Source: Phenylobacterium glaciei
GTDB taxonomy: Bacteria; Pseudomonadota; Alphaproteobacteria; Caulobacterales; Caulobacteraceae
Assembly (NCBI RefSeq): GCF_016772415.1
Contig: NZ_JAGSGD010000001.1
Location: forward strand, 3,435,501-3,499,500
Direction: 5' to 3'
DNA: 64,000 nt
A model generated the notes under the pieces. It saw only the letters and a program-made list of their open reading frames with translations, was not told the origin of the DNA and did not search any database. Positions 25,386-32,891 of the stretch are shown here, piece after piece. Numbering within the stretch: position 1 is the first letter of the stretch; each line of letters opens with the position of its first letter. A program made the translations under genes and the position numbers.

Positions 25386-26711
25386 ATGAGGTCATTTGGA
25401 ATCGGGCTCGCCGCGGCCCTGTTTGTCGCGGTGATGGCGCCTGCCGCTGTCGTTATGGCGGCCAAGAAGCCGGTTGAAGAAGTCACCGCCGCGTCCCGCA
25501 CCCAAGGCATGGCCGAGGCTCCGGCCATCGCGACGGCCGCCGGCATCGCCTGCAAGGTCGCCGACGCCCGCTTCATCGGCAAGATGAGCGACAAGAAGGC
25601 CAAGACCGAAACGGCCTACTACGAAGTCGACTGCGACAAGGGCCTCGGCTTCATCCTGTCGGCGGTGACCGGCGCCAAGCCGACCGCCTTCACGTGCGTG
25701 GAAGCCAACAGCCCACAGCCGGACGGCAAGCCCTCCAGCCTGCCCTGCAAGCTGCCGGGCAACGCTGATCCGAAATCCGATCTGGCCGGCTACATCGCCA
25801 AGGCCGGCATCGCCTGCACCCCCGACCAGGTCCGAGGGATCGGCCAGAGCACAACCCAGACCTTCCTGGAAGTGTCCTGCACCGGCGGCGCGGGCTATGT
25901 CCTGAAGACCAGCGCCCCCGCCGACGAAGCCAAGCCGGTCTTGGCCGACAACTGCCTGCTGTATGACGACAGCAGCAGCAACATTAAGTGCACCCTGCAC
26001 GACAAGGCCTACCGCATGGCCATCGTCGACACCCTGGTGACCCAGTCCAAGAACGGCTGCACCGTCAAGGATCGCCGCTATGCCGGCGTGTCTCAGGCCG
26101 GCGCCATGTTCTACGAGACCTCCTGCACCGACGGTAAGGGCTATCTCTACAAGGTCGACAAGGGCCAGCTGACCCAGACCTATCCCTGCGAAAAGGCCTC
26201 CATGGTGATGGGTGGCTGCGAGCTGACCGACGCCAAGGAAGCCGAAACCGCCCAGGCCGGCCTCTACACCAAGCTGGCCAAGTCGGCGGCCTTCGAGTGC
26301 GACGTCTCCAAGTACGCCCCCTTCCCCTCGCCCGCCGGTCTGGACGTGGTGGAGATGGCCTGCTCGAACCGTCCTGACGGCGGTGTCGGCGTCTTCGGCG
26401 GCCCGGGCGTCAAGCCGCAGGTCTATGACTGCGCCCGCGCCCCCGTGGCCGGCTACCGCTGCTCCTTCACCAAGGCCGACTCGGCCTTCCCGCTGGTGAC
26501 GGCGGACCTGAAGAAGATGGGCAAGAACGACTGCGCCGTCTCGGCCACCCGCTTTATCGGCAAGACCACCAAGGGCACCGGCTACCTCGAAGTCGCCTGC
26601 GCCGACGGTCTGAAGGGCTATATCGTGGAATACACCCCGAGCCCGCTTTCGGTGGTCGGCGTCATCGGCTGCGCCTTCTCGAAGGACTGCAAGCTGCCCG
26701 GCAACGTCTAA
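25386..26711 (+). CDS. Secreted protein of five tandem four-cysteine repeats
   Basis: A 441-residue exported protein, function unknown. A Sec signal peptide (residues 1-26, ending VVMAA) is followed by five consecutive units of about 80 residues. The mature protein has exactly 20 cysteines, four per unit: 56/83/104/121, 144/165/190/202, 225/247/268/278, 305/326/349/359 and 383/405/429/435. Each unit reads roughly C-x(20-26)-C-x(20-24)-C-x(5-16)-C, with a shared core like RFIGKTTKGTGYLEVACADG in unit 5 and YAGVSQAGAMFYETSCTDGK in unit 3. The even, regular cysteine count suggests two disulfides per unit in the periplasm or outside. AGGAGAGA lies before the ATG and a strong terminator follows, so the gene is monocistronic. 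Confidence 0.85.
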   Translation: MRSFGIGLAAALFVAVMAPAAVVMAAKKPVEEVTAASRTQGMAEAPAIATAAGIACKVADARFIGKMSDKKAKTETAYYEVDCDKGLGFILSAVTGAKPTAFTCVEANSPQPDGKPSSLPCKLPGNADPKSDLAGYIAKAGIACTPDQVRGIGQSTTQTFLEVSCTGGAGYVLKTSAPADEAKPVLADNCLLYDDSSSNIKCTLHDKAYRMAIVDTLVTQSKNGCTVKDRRYAGVSQAGAMFYETSCTDGKGYLYKVDKGQLTQTYPCEKASMVMGGCELTDAKEAETAQAGLYTKLAKSAAFECDVSKYAPFPSPAGLDVVEMACSNRPDGGVGVFGGPGVKPQVYDCARAPVAGYRCSFTKADSAFPLVTADLKKMGKNDCAVSATRFIGKTTKGTGYLEVACADGLKGYIVEYTPSPLSVVGVIGCAFSKDCKLPGNV

Positions 26712-26736
26712 GGTTTCAGACGTCCGACAAGATCAA

Positions 26737-26769
26737 GGCCCGTGGGTTCGCCCCGCGGGCCTTTTTCTT
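26737..26769 (+). terminator. Rho-independent terminator of the cysteine-repeat gene
   Basis: A 10-bp stem (26737-26746 with 26752-26761, one G-T pair, loop TTCGC) is followed by TTTTTCTTT. It ends 4 bases before the convergent gene's stop codon. Confidence 0.9.
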
Positions 26770-26772
26770 TGC

Positions 26773-28314
26773 CTAGATGGCGGCTTCGATGAACTTGGGG
26801 CCGGGCTCGCTCATGGCCCGCGCAAAGGCGGTCTCGAACTGTTCGGCGGTCTCGCAGCGGACGGCCGGGACGCCCAGGCCCTTGGCCAGGGAGACCCAGT
26901 CGATCTTGGGGTCTCCCAGGTCCAGCAGCTTGGACGCCGAGGGGCCGGGATTGCCGGAGCCGGTGCGGCCCATCTCGATATTGAGGATGCGATAGGAGTG
27001 GTTGGCGAACACCACGACGGTGACGTCGAGGTTCTCGCGGGCCATCGTCCACAGGCTCTGGACCGTATACATGGCCGAGCCGTCGCCGTTCAGAGACACC
27101 ACCTTGCGGCCGGGCGAGGCCACCGCGGCCCCGATGGCGAGCGGCATGCCGATGCCGATGGCGCCGCCGGTGAGCGCCAGGACGTCGTGCGGCCGGGCGG
27201 TCATGCAGGGCACGGCCACTCCGCCGCCAGAGGTCACCGAGTCATCGCAGATGATCGCCCCCTCCGGCAGGTGGCGAGCGATGGAGAGGCCCGCGCTCTG
27301 CGGGGTCATGCCGCCGGTCGGCGCCGTCTCGGGCAGTTTCAGCGGTTGGCTGGGACCCGTGGCCGGCGCACTGAGCGCATCAGCCAGGGCGGCGAGCGCG
27401 GCCACCGAATCGGTCTCGCGGTCCGCCAGGGTCAGGGTCGCGCAGCCCTCGGGCACGAGCACGCTGGGTCGGTCCGGATAGGCAAAGAAGGCCACCGGCA
27501 TGGTGGTGCCAGCATAGACCATCAGGTCTGTGCCCTCGAGGTCGGCCAGGGCCGCCTCCCCGAAATATTGCATTCGGGCCGGCGCGAAGACCCCGGCCCC
27601 GCGCGGCTGGCGCGAGACGAAGGTGTCGGCCATGACCCGGACCCCGGCGGCCTGCAGGCGGGCGGCCTGGACCAGGGCCTCGGCGCGCACGGCGCGGCCG
27701 CCGATCAGCACCACCGGCTTTGCGGCGGCCTTGATGGCCTTGGCCACGGCCTCGACATTGGCCGCGTCCGGCTTGGCCGGCGCGGGGCGCGAGGCGACAG
27801 CCTTGGAGACCTTGGTCTCCAGCCAGGCGGAGTCGGCGGGCAGGATCAGGCTGACCGGACCACCGGGGGGGCCATAGCTGGCTGTGATGGCCTCGGCAGC
27901 GGTGGCGGCCACGGTGTCAGGGGTGTCGGCGGACTTCACCCAGACCGAGTTGGCCGCGACGATGGAGGGGATGTCGGAGTTCAGCGGCGCGTCGTACTGC
28001 CGGTGATAGGTGGCGTGGTCGCCGATCACGTTGATGATCGGGGTATAGGCCCTGCGCGCATTGTGCAGGTTGGCCAGACCGTTGCCATAGCCCGGCCCCA
28101 GGTGCAGCAGGGTGCAGGCGGGCGTGTCGCTCATGCGGCCATAGCCGTCGGCCGCGCCGGTGGCCACGCCCTCGAACAGGCACAGGACCGGGCGCATCTT
28201 CGGCTGGCGGTCCAGGGCGGCGACAAACTGCATCTCGCTGGTGCCGGGATTGGCGAAACAGGCGGTGACGCCGTTGTCCACGAGCGTCTCGATCAGGGCG
28301 TCGGCGCCGTTCAT
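26773..28314 (-). CDS. Thiamine-diphosphate-dependent enzyme, acetolactate synthase/benzoylformate decarboxylase-like
   Basis: A 513-residue ThDP enzyme with the standard Pyr-central-PP domain order. The Pyr domain begins GADALIETLVDNGVTACFAN and has the ThDP-activating Glu in LFEGVATGAADGYGR (about Glu49). The PP domain carries the metal/ThDP motif NGDGSAMYTVQSLW ending in FANHSYRILN. Relatives are annotated as acetolactate synthase large subunit or benzoylformate decarboxylase; no regulatory subunit gene is nearby, so a catabolic 2-oxoacid decarboxylase or carboligase is more likely than branched-chain biosynthesis. The start lies 1 base after the feruloyl-CoA synthase stop codon, so the two genes form one operon. 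Confidence 0.88.
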   Translation of the reverse strand: MNGADALIETLVDNGVTACFANPGTSEMQFVAALDRQPKMRPVLCLFEGVATGAADGYGRMSDTPACTLLHLGPGYGNGLANLHNARRAYTPIINVIGDHATYHRQYDAPLNSDIPSIVAANSVWVKSADTPDTVAATAAEAITASYGPPGGPVSLILPADSAWLETKVSKAVASRPAPAKPDAANVEAVAKAIKAAAKPVVLIGGRAVRAEALVQAARLQAAGVRVMADTFVSRQPRGAGVFAPARMQYFGEAALADLEGTDLMVYAGTTMPVAFFAYPDRPSVLVPEGCATLTLADRETDSVAALAALADALSAPATGPSQPLKLPETAPTGGMTPQSAGLSIARHLPEGAIICDDSVTSGGGVAVPCMTARPHDVLALTGGAIGIGMPLAIGAAVASPGRKVVSLNGDGSAMYTVQSLWTMARENLDVTVVVFANHSYRILNIEMGRTGSGNPGPSASKLLDLGDPKIDWVSLAKGLGVPAVRCETAEQFETAFARAMSEPGPKFIEAAI

Positions 28315-28315
28315 G

Positions 28316-30091
28316 TCAGAACACCATCACATCGGAGGAAGGGGGATCGGCGAACAGCTTCGCCACGGTTTCGGAGCGCCGTGAGCGGGCCAGGGCCTGG
28401 GCGATATAGCCCTTGTCGGTGATCTCGCCCGCGCCAGCGTCCGGCGGGCCGTCGAGGACGAGCGCTCGGCCGATCCGGCCCCCGGCGCCCTTGGCCTTGG
28501 CGTTGAAGGCCTCCAGGCCCAGGCGCACGGCGGCGGCCACCGCCACCGGCGCAATGTCGGGATTGGGATAGAACATCAGGCCGACGCCCTCCTGGTTCTC
28601 GCCGCACACCACCGCGTCGGTGACGGCGTCGCCGATCGCCGAGACGGCGGCCACCCGCAGGTCGCCGACGGTGACGAAGGTGCCGCTGGCCAGCTTGAAG
28701 TTCTCCGACAGCCGGCCGTCGAAGACCATGCCCTGGGCCGGGTCGGCGGGATCGACGAAGCGTGCGGCGTCGCCCAGCAGATAGAAGCCCTCCTCATCGC
28801 GGCTCTGGGCGGTGAGGTCGGGGCGGCCGAGGTAACCCGCCGTGATCTGCGGACCCTTGACCCGGAATTCCAGCTTCTCGCCCGAGGGCGCAAGCTTCAC
28901 CGTCGTGCCCGGCACCGGCAGACCGATCAGGCCCATGCGGCCGTTGTGCCAGTGAACCGTCGCCGCCGTCGGCCCGGTCTCCGTCGCGCCATAGCCCGAA
29001 GCGAAGGAGATTCGCTCGCCGACCGTGCGGATGGCGACGGCCTGGATGCGGTCGTTGATCTCCTGGCCAAGGGCCGCGCCGCCGTACTGCAGCAGGCGAA
29101 CCCGCGAGAAGAAGGTCCTCGCCAGGTCGTCGTCCCGCTCCAGCTCACCGGCGAACAGCATCCAGCCGGCGGGCACCATGTTCTGGTAGGTGGGCGCGAT
29201 GTCCTTGAGGTTGCGCACCGTCTCGGCGAACCGCCCGGCCACCGGCTGGCCGGCGTCGATATAGACCGCCCCGCCTCGGTGGGTGGACATGTGCAGGATG
29301 GAGTTGGCCCCCAGACTGTGGCTCCAGGGCGCGGAGTTGACCATCACCGGGGCCTCATCGTCCTCGAAGCAGGCGCGGATCTGGGCGGCGTTCCAGGCCA
29401 TGCTCCGATGGGTGCAGATCACCGCCTTGGGCAGGCCCGTGGAGCCCGAGGTCAGCAGATATTTGGCGTGGTCGTCGGGCTGGGCCGTTGGCGCGGCGGG
29501 CCGGGACTTCAGCAGCCGCTCCAGCGGCACGTCGCCCGCTCGCGCGTTCTTGCCCGCGATCACCGGCAGGCCGCCCAGGAACGGCGCCTCCAGGGCGGCG
29601 ATGAACAGCTCGGCGTCCTCGGTGTAGATGGCGGCGGGCTTGAGCACCTCCACCGCATGGGCCAGCCGCGAGAGGTTGGCGCCCGGCAGGCCATATTGCG
29701 GCGAGACCGGCGCCACGGGCATGCCCTGGCTCATGGCCGCGTACTTGATGAGCGCGTGGTCGATGCCGTTGCGGGCCAGGATCAGCAGGGGCCGCTCGCT
29801 GACGACGCCCAACTCGCGAAGACCGCCGGCGATGGCGCTGACGGAACCCAAGGCCTCGGCATAGGAGATGGTCCGCCAGCCTTCGCCGAACCGCTCCGCC
29901 AGCCAGGTTGCCGAGGGCGTCCTGGCCGCCCAATGCGCCAGGGCCTCCGTCGTCGTCGTGAAGGCGGTGGAATAGGGCGTCGGGTTGCTGACGATGATCT
30001 CGCCATTGTCGCGATGCTCGATCTCGACCCGGCGGGGGGCGAAGCGTGCGTCGCGGAAGGGGGCGGTGGCGAGGTTCAGGTCGGCGTCCAT
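28316..30091 (-). CDS. fcs: Feruloyl-CoA synthase (AMP-forming acid-CoA ligase)
   Basis: A 591-residue adenylate-forming ligase. The AMP-binding P-loop YLLTSGSTGLPKAVICTHRS is complete, and SGYGATETGPTA and the hinge region GRLSENFKLASGTFVTVGDL follow the feruloyl-CoA synthase type. The N-terminal YSTAFTTTTEALAHWAARTP and the PVAPVSPQYGLPGANLSRL block match this subfamily better than generic CoA ligases. It activates ferulate or related phenylpropenoates to CoA thioesters, the first step of lignin-monomer breakdown. The companion hydratase/lyase (ech) and vanillin dehydrogenase are not in the window. The last 15 residues (SDVMVF end) are slightly divergent. Confidence 0.85.
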   Translation of the reverse strand: MDADLNLATAPFRDARFAPRRVEIEHRDNGEIIVSNPTPYSTAFTTTTEALAHWAARTPSATWLAERFGEGWRTISYAEALGSVSAIAGGLRELGVVSERPLLILARNGIDHALIKYAAMSQGMPVAPVSPQYGLPGANLSRLAHAVEVLKPAAIYTEDAELFIAALEAPFLGGLPVIAGKNARAGDVPLERLLKSRPAAPTAQPDDHAKYLLTSGSTGLPKAVICTHRSMAWNAAQIRACFEDDEAPVMVNSAPWSHSLGANSILHMSTHRGGAVYIDAGQPVAGRFAETVRNLKDIAPTYQNMVPAGWMLFAGELERDDDLARTFFSRVRLLQYGGAALGQEINDRIQAVAIRTVGERISFASGYGATETGPTAATVHWHNGRMGLIGLPVPGTTVKLAPSGEKLEFRVKGPQITAGYLGRPDLTAQSRDEEGFYLLGDAARFVDPADPAQGMVFDGRLSENFKLASGTFVTVGDLRVAAVSAIGDAVTDAVVCGENQEGVGLMFYPNPDIAPVAVAAAVRLGLEAFNAKAKGAGGRIGRALVLDGPPDAGAGEITDKGYIAQALARSRRSETVAKLFADPPSSDVMVF

Positions 30092-30138
30092 GTCCCTAGG
30101 CTTATCGCTCCCCGGGCGAGGATGGAAAGCGCGAACCT

Positions 30139-31353
30139 TCAGCCCAGCCTCGCGAGCCGCCGTTCCAGGTAGAGCCGTTCGGCGGGCGCGGGACCCAGCG
30201 CCAGGGCCGCGTGATAGGCGGCGGCCGCATCCCCCTTGAGCCCCGCCCGCTCGCAGAGCCCGGCGCGCGCCGCTTGATAGGGCAGCCAGCCGGTCAGCCG
30301 TGCGAGGCCCGCAACCGCGTCCAGGGCCGCCAGTCCCGCTCGCGCGCCACGCGCCTCTCCCACCGCCACAGCGCGGTTCACCGCCGTCACGGCGTCGGGG
30401 CGGAACAGGGTGAGCGCCTCATAGAGTTCGACGATCTCGGACCAGGGCGTGACACCGGTTTCCCGCCGCGACAGGTGAAGGGCGTGGATCGCCGCCAGAA
30501 GTTGCCGGGGTCCCGTCCTGCCAAGGTTGGCGGCGGCGTCCAGCAGGCGCGCGCCCTCGCCAATCAGGTCGCCGCGCCAGAGGTCCATGTCCTGTTCGCT
30601 CGGCGGGACCATGGCGCCGGTGGCGTCAAGGCGCGCCGGCCGCCGCGCCTCGGCGAAACGGACCAGGGCGGCCAGGCCCAGCACCTCGCCCTCCTGCGGC
30701 ATGAGTTCGGCCAGCAGGCCCGACAGCCGCAGCACCTCCTGGGCGAAGGGGGCGCCCTCGGCGGAGAGGGCTGCGTCCTCATAGGCCTGGGCGTAGGCGA
30801 TCTCCAGGGTGGCCAGCACCGCCTCCAGCCGCTCGGGCCACAGGTCGCGGCTCGGCACCTCGAAGGGCACGCCGGCGTCGCGGATCTTGCGCTTGGCGCG
30901 GGTGATCTTCTGCAGCATGGCGGGCTCGGCCATCAGGAAGGCGCGGGCCAGGCGGTCGGTGGAAAGACCGCAGATCAGCTTCAGGGTCAGGGCCGCGCGG
31001 CTGTCGGCGGCGATGGCCGGGTGGCAGCAGACGAAGATCAGCCGCAGGCGCTCGTCGGGGATGGGCTCGTTGGCGGCGATCAGCTCGTCCTCCGGGCTGG
31101 GCGCGGGCTCGGGGTCATCAGGCGCCAGCCTTTGGCGCACCGAAGCCCTACGTTTCGCGTCCAGGGCCCGGCGCCAGGCCGCCCGCCATAGCCAAGCGGC
31201 CGGGTCGCGGGGCGGCTGGGCGCGCCAGGCCGGCACCGCCGCGGCGCTGGCCTCGGCGAAGGCCTCCTCGGCCTGGTCGAGGTCACGCAGGCGGGCGGCC
31301 AGGGCGGCCACGACGCGAGGCCGGGCCTCCGAGATCGCCCGCCCGATATCCAT
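30139..31353 (-). CDS. ECF-type RNA polymerase sigma factor with long C-terminal helical domain (ECF42 type)
   Basis: A 404-residue protein. Residues 1-80 hold sigma region 2 (VVAALAARLRDLDQAEEAFA, AWLWRAAWRRALDAKRR), and residues 100-175 hold region 4 (DERLRLIFVCCHPAIAADSR, GLSTDRLARAFLMAEPAMLQ). A long C-terminal part follows (about 180-404, DUF6596/TPR-like, with LYEALTLFRPDAVTAVNRAV and GDAAAAYHAALALGPAPAER). This architecture, together with an adjacent YCII/DGPF gene, is the ECF42 group. Such sigma factors have no anti-sigma gene; the C-terminal domain is thought to control activity. It is 3 bases downstream of the YCII gene and shares its promoter. Confidence 0.9.
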   Translation of the reverse strand: MDIGRAISEARPRVVAALAARLRDLDQAEEAFAEASAAAVPAWRAQPPRDPAAWLWRAAWRRALDAKRRASVRQRLAPDDPEPAPSPEDELIAANEPIPDERLRLIFVCCHPAIAADSRAALTLKLICGLSTDRLARAFLMAEPAMLQKITRAKRKIRDAGVPFEVPSRDLWPERLEAVLATLEIAYAQAYEDAALSAEGAPFAQEVLRLSGLLAELMPQEGEVLGLAALVRFAEARRPARLDATGAMVPPSEQDMDLWRGDLIGEGARLLDAAANLGRTGPRQLLAAIHALHLSRRETGVTPWSEIVELYEALTLFRPDAVTAVNRAVAVGEARGARAGLAALDAVAGLARLTGWLPYQAARAGLCERAGLKGDAAAAYHAALALGPAPAERLYLERRLARLG

Positions 31354-31356
31354 GGA

Positions 31357-31707
31357 TCAGTGGGTGGCGACCGGCCGCACTTCGCACGAGCCGCCCGGCC
31401 GGACCGGCACCTGTCTCGCCCACTTGATGGCCTCGTCCAGATCCGCCGCCTCGATCATGTAGAAGCCCCCCAGGTGTTCGCGGGTCTCGGCGAAGGGGCC
31501 GTCGTGCAGGGTCTGGCCCCCGGCGGATGTGCGCACCGTGGTGGCCGTCGCCACCGGCTGCAGGCCCGCGCCGGCCTGCATGGCGCCGGCCTCGCTCATG
31601 GCCTTGGCCAGCGCCATGTGCTTGCCGCTAACCTCCATCAGTCTGGCCTGGCCCTCGGCGCCCTGGTTCAGGCGCTCGGGTTCATAAACCAGAAGCATGT
31701 ACTGCAT
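31357..31707 (-). CDS. YCII-related (DGPF) protein
   Basis: A 116-residue protein with a ferredoxin-like YCII fold: MQYMLLVYEPERLNQGAEGQ at the start, GAGLQPVATATTVRT, and the family signature DGPFAETREHLGGFYMIEAA, which contains the DGPF tetrapeptide. Members are near-obligate genomic partners of ECF42 sigma factors; their biochemical role is unknown. AAAGGAGA lies 6 bases before the ATG and an ECF42-type promoter lies upstream. It is the first gene of a two-gene operon with the sigma factor. Confidence 0.93.
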   Translation of the reverse strand: MQYMLLVYEPERLNQGAEGQARLMEVSGKHMALAKAMSEAGAMQAGAGLQPVATATTVRTSAGGQTLHDGPFAETREHLGGFYMIEAADLDEAIKWARQVPVRPGGSCEVRPVATH

Positions 31708-31741
31708 CGAAATCTCCTTTCAGCTTGTCGTCTGTGGGAGA

Positions 31742-31768
31742 GACGCGCCGCCCCACGCGGATTCGACA
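31742..31768 (-). promoter_or_regulatory. ECF42-type autoregulatory promoter
   Basis: On the minus strand, TGTCGA (complement of 31763-31768) and CGTC (complement of 31742-31745) are separated by exactly 17 bases and end about 35 bases before the YCII start codon. TGTCGA and CGTC are the -35 and -10 elements that I recall for ECF42 target promoters. This supports autoregulation of the YCII-sigma operon. The match is seen; the use is inferred. Confidence 0.7.
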
Positions 31769-31796
31769 GGGTCTGCGAAAATTCCGCAACCGATGA

Positions 31797-32885
31797 TCAG
31801 GCGCCCAGGGGGTCCTTGAGTATCCGCTCCAGGGTCCGCTTGGGTTTGTGGCAGGCCGCCTTGATCGCCGTCCACTCCGCAGGCGTGAAGGCCGCTGCGC
31901 CAGGATGGGCGCGAGCAGCGCTCTCATGGGCCCGGCGCAGGCTGTCAGGGTGGCTGGACATCAGCTCCTTTACGGCCGCGGCGTTGGGTCCATCACCCTT
32001 GGCGGCGATGCGCTGGAAGAAGGGCGCCATGCCCTGGGACGACAGGCCGCCCTTTTCCAGCAATTGCTGGCCGCGGATGTCGGCCTCGCGTTCGGCGCTG
32101 CGGCTGAACCGTAGGTCGGCCACCGAGCCCGCCAACAACACGGCCTGCTGTCCGGCCCCGCTGCCGCCGCCCACAACAGCGTCCAGCACCAGGCCGAGGC
32201 CCAGGGAGCGCCAGACGGCCTGCATCACGTGGCGGCGCTCCACATGGGCGGCCTCATGGGCGATGACGGCGGAAAGCTCGTCGGGAGTCTTGGCCATGTC
32301 GATGAGGTCATCGGTGACCATCACCGCACCGCCCGGCAGGGCGAAGGCGTTGGCCATCGGCGCCTGGACCGCGCGGACCCGGATATCGAAGGGGGTGTCG
32401 GCGGCGTCCTGCAGCCGGTGACCGAAGGTGGCCAGCGCCGTCTGACCCGCCTCGCCGTTGCAGCGTCGGAAGCCGAGGGAGAGCTGACCCTCGAAGTTGC
32501 GGCCCATGCGCTTTTCGATGTCCGGCGGGGTCGCCCGCGCCAGGGGACCCGAGGCGGCCGGGACACCGATGAACACCACCGCGGCTATGGCCAGGCCGGC
32601 CACGGCCAGGCCCACCACGAGCCGCGTCTCCCGCGACCGGTGGCGGCGCTCGGCGCGCACGCCACCGACCGAGGCGCGCCAGGCGGCGGCGTCCACGGTC
32701 AGGCGTCCGTCACCGATCTTCGGGTGCGACAGCCGCAGGCGTTCGCCCAGGTCCTCGATCTGCAGATCGGCCAGCGACCAGACATGGGCCTGGCCATCGG
32801 CGTCGAACGTCAGTCGCTCGCCCTCGACGATTAGCTCGACGGGCGCAGACCGAGCCGTCAGCCCGTCATTGAAACTGGCCTGCAC
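31797..32885 (-). CDS. M48 family membrane-anchored zinc metallopeptidase
   Basis: A 362-residue protein. Residues 1-75 form a beta-rich N-terminal domain (ELIVEGERLTFDADGQAHVW), followed by a basic stretch, one transmembrane helix (about 88-109, VVGLAVAGLAIAAVVFIGVP), and a periplasmic-type M48 peptidase. The HEXXH motif is HEAAH at 210-214, the third ligand region is RSAEREADIRG, and NAFALPGGAVMVTDDL is typical of BepA/Oma1-like members. A role in membrane or outer-membrane protein quality control is likely by family. It lies 6 bases downstream of the DUF898 gene, so the two are one operon. Confidence 0.9.
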   Translation of the reverse strand: MQASFNDGLTARSAPVELIVEGERLTFDADGQAHVWSLADLQIEDLGERLRLSHPKIGDGRLTVDAAAWRASVGGVRAERRHRSRETRLVVGLAVAGLAIAAVVFIGVPAASGPLARATPPDIEKRMGRNFEGQLSLGFRRCNGEAGQTALATFGHRLQDAADTPFDIRVRAVQAPMANAFALPGGAVMVTDDLIDMAKTPDELSAVIAHEAAHVERRHVMQAVWRSLGLGLVLDAVVGGGSGAGQQAVLLAGSVADLRFSRSAEREADIRGQQLLEKGGLSSQGMAPFFQRIAAKGDGPNAAAVKELMSSHPDSLRRAHESAARAHPGAAAFTPAEWTAIKAACHKPKRTLERILKDPLGA

Positions 32886-32891
32886 GAGGGG

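Noticed and set aside
22388..25477. A 1029-codon plus-strand open frame opposite two SDR genes, the hydratase and the MBL gene
   Set aside because: It is a mirror of the real minus-strand genes. High G+C at third positions removes stop codons on the opposite strand; the translation is Gly/Arg/His-rich with no motif and runs through four unrelated genes.
26773..28314. Assignment of the ThDP enzyme as the biosynthetic acetolactate synthase IlvB
   Set aside because: No ilvN or ilvC neighbour, and the start and active-site context resemble the decarboxylase-like branch; the neighbour is a CoA ligase.
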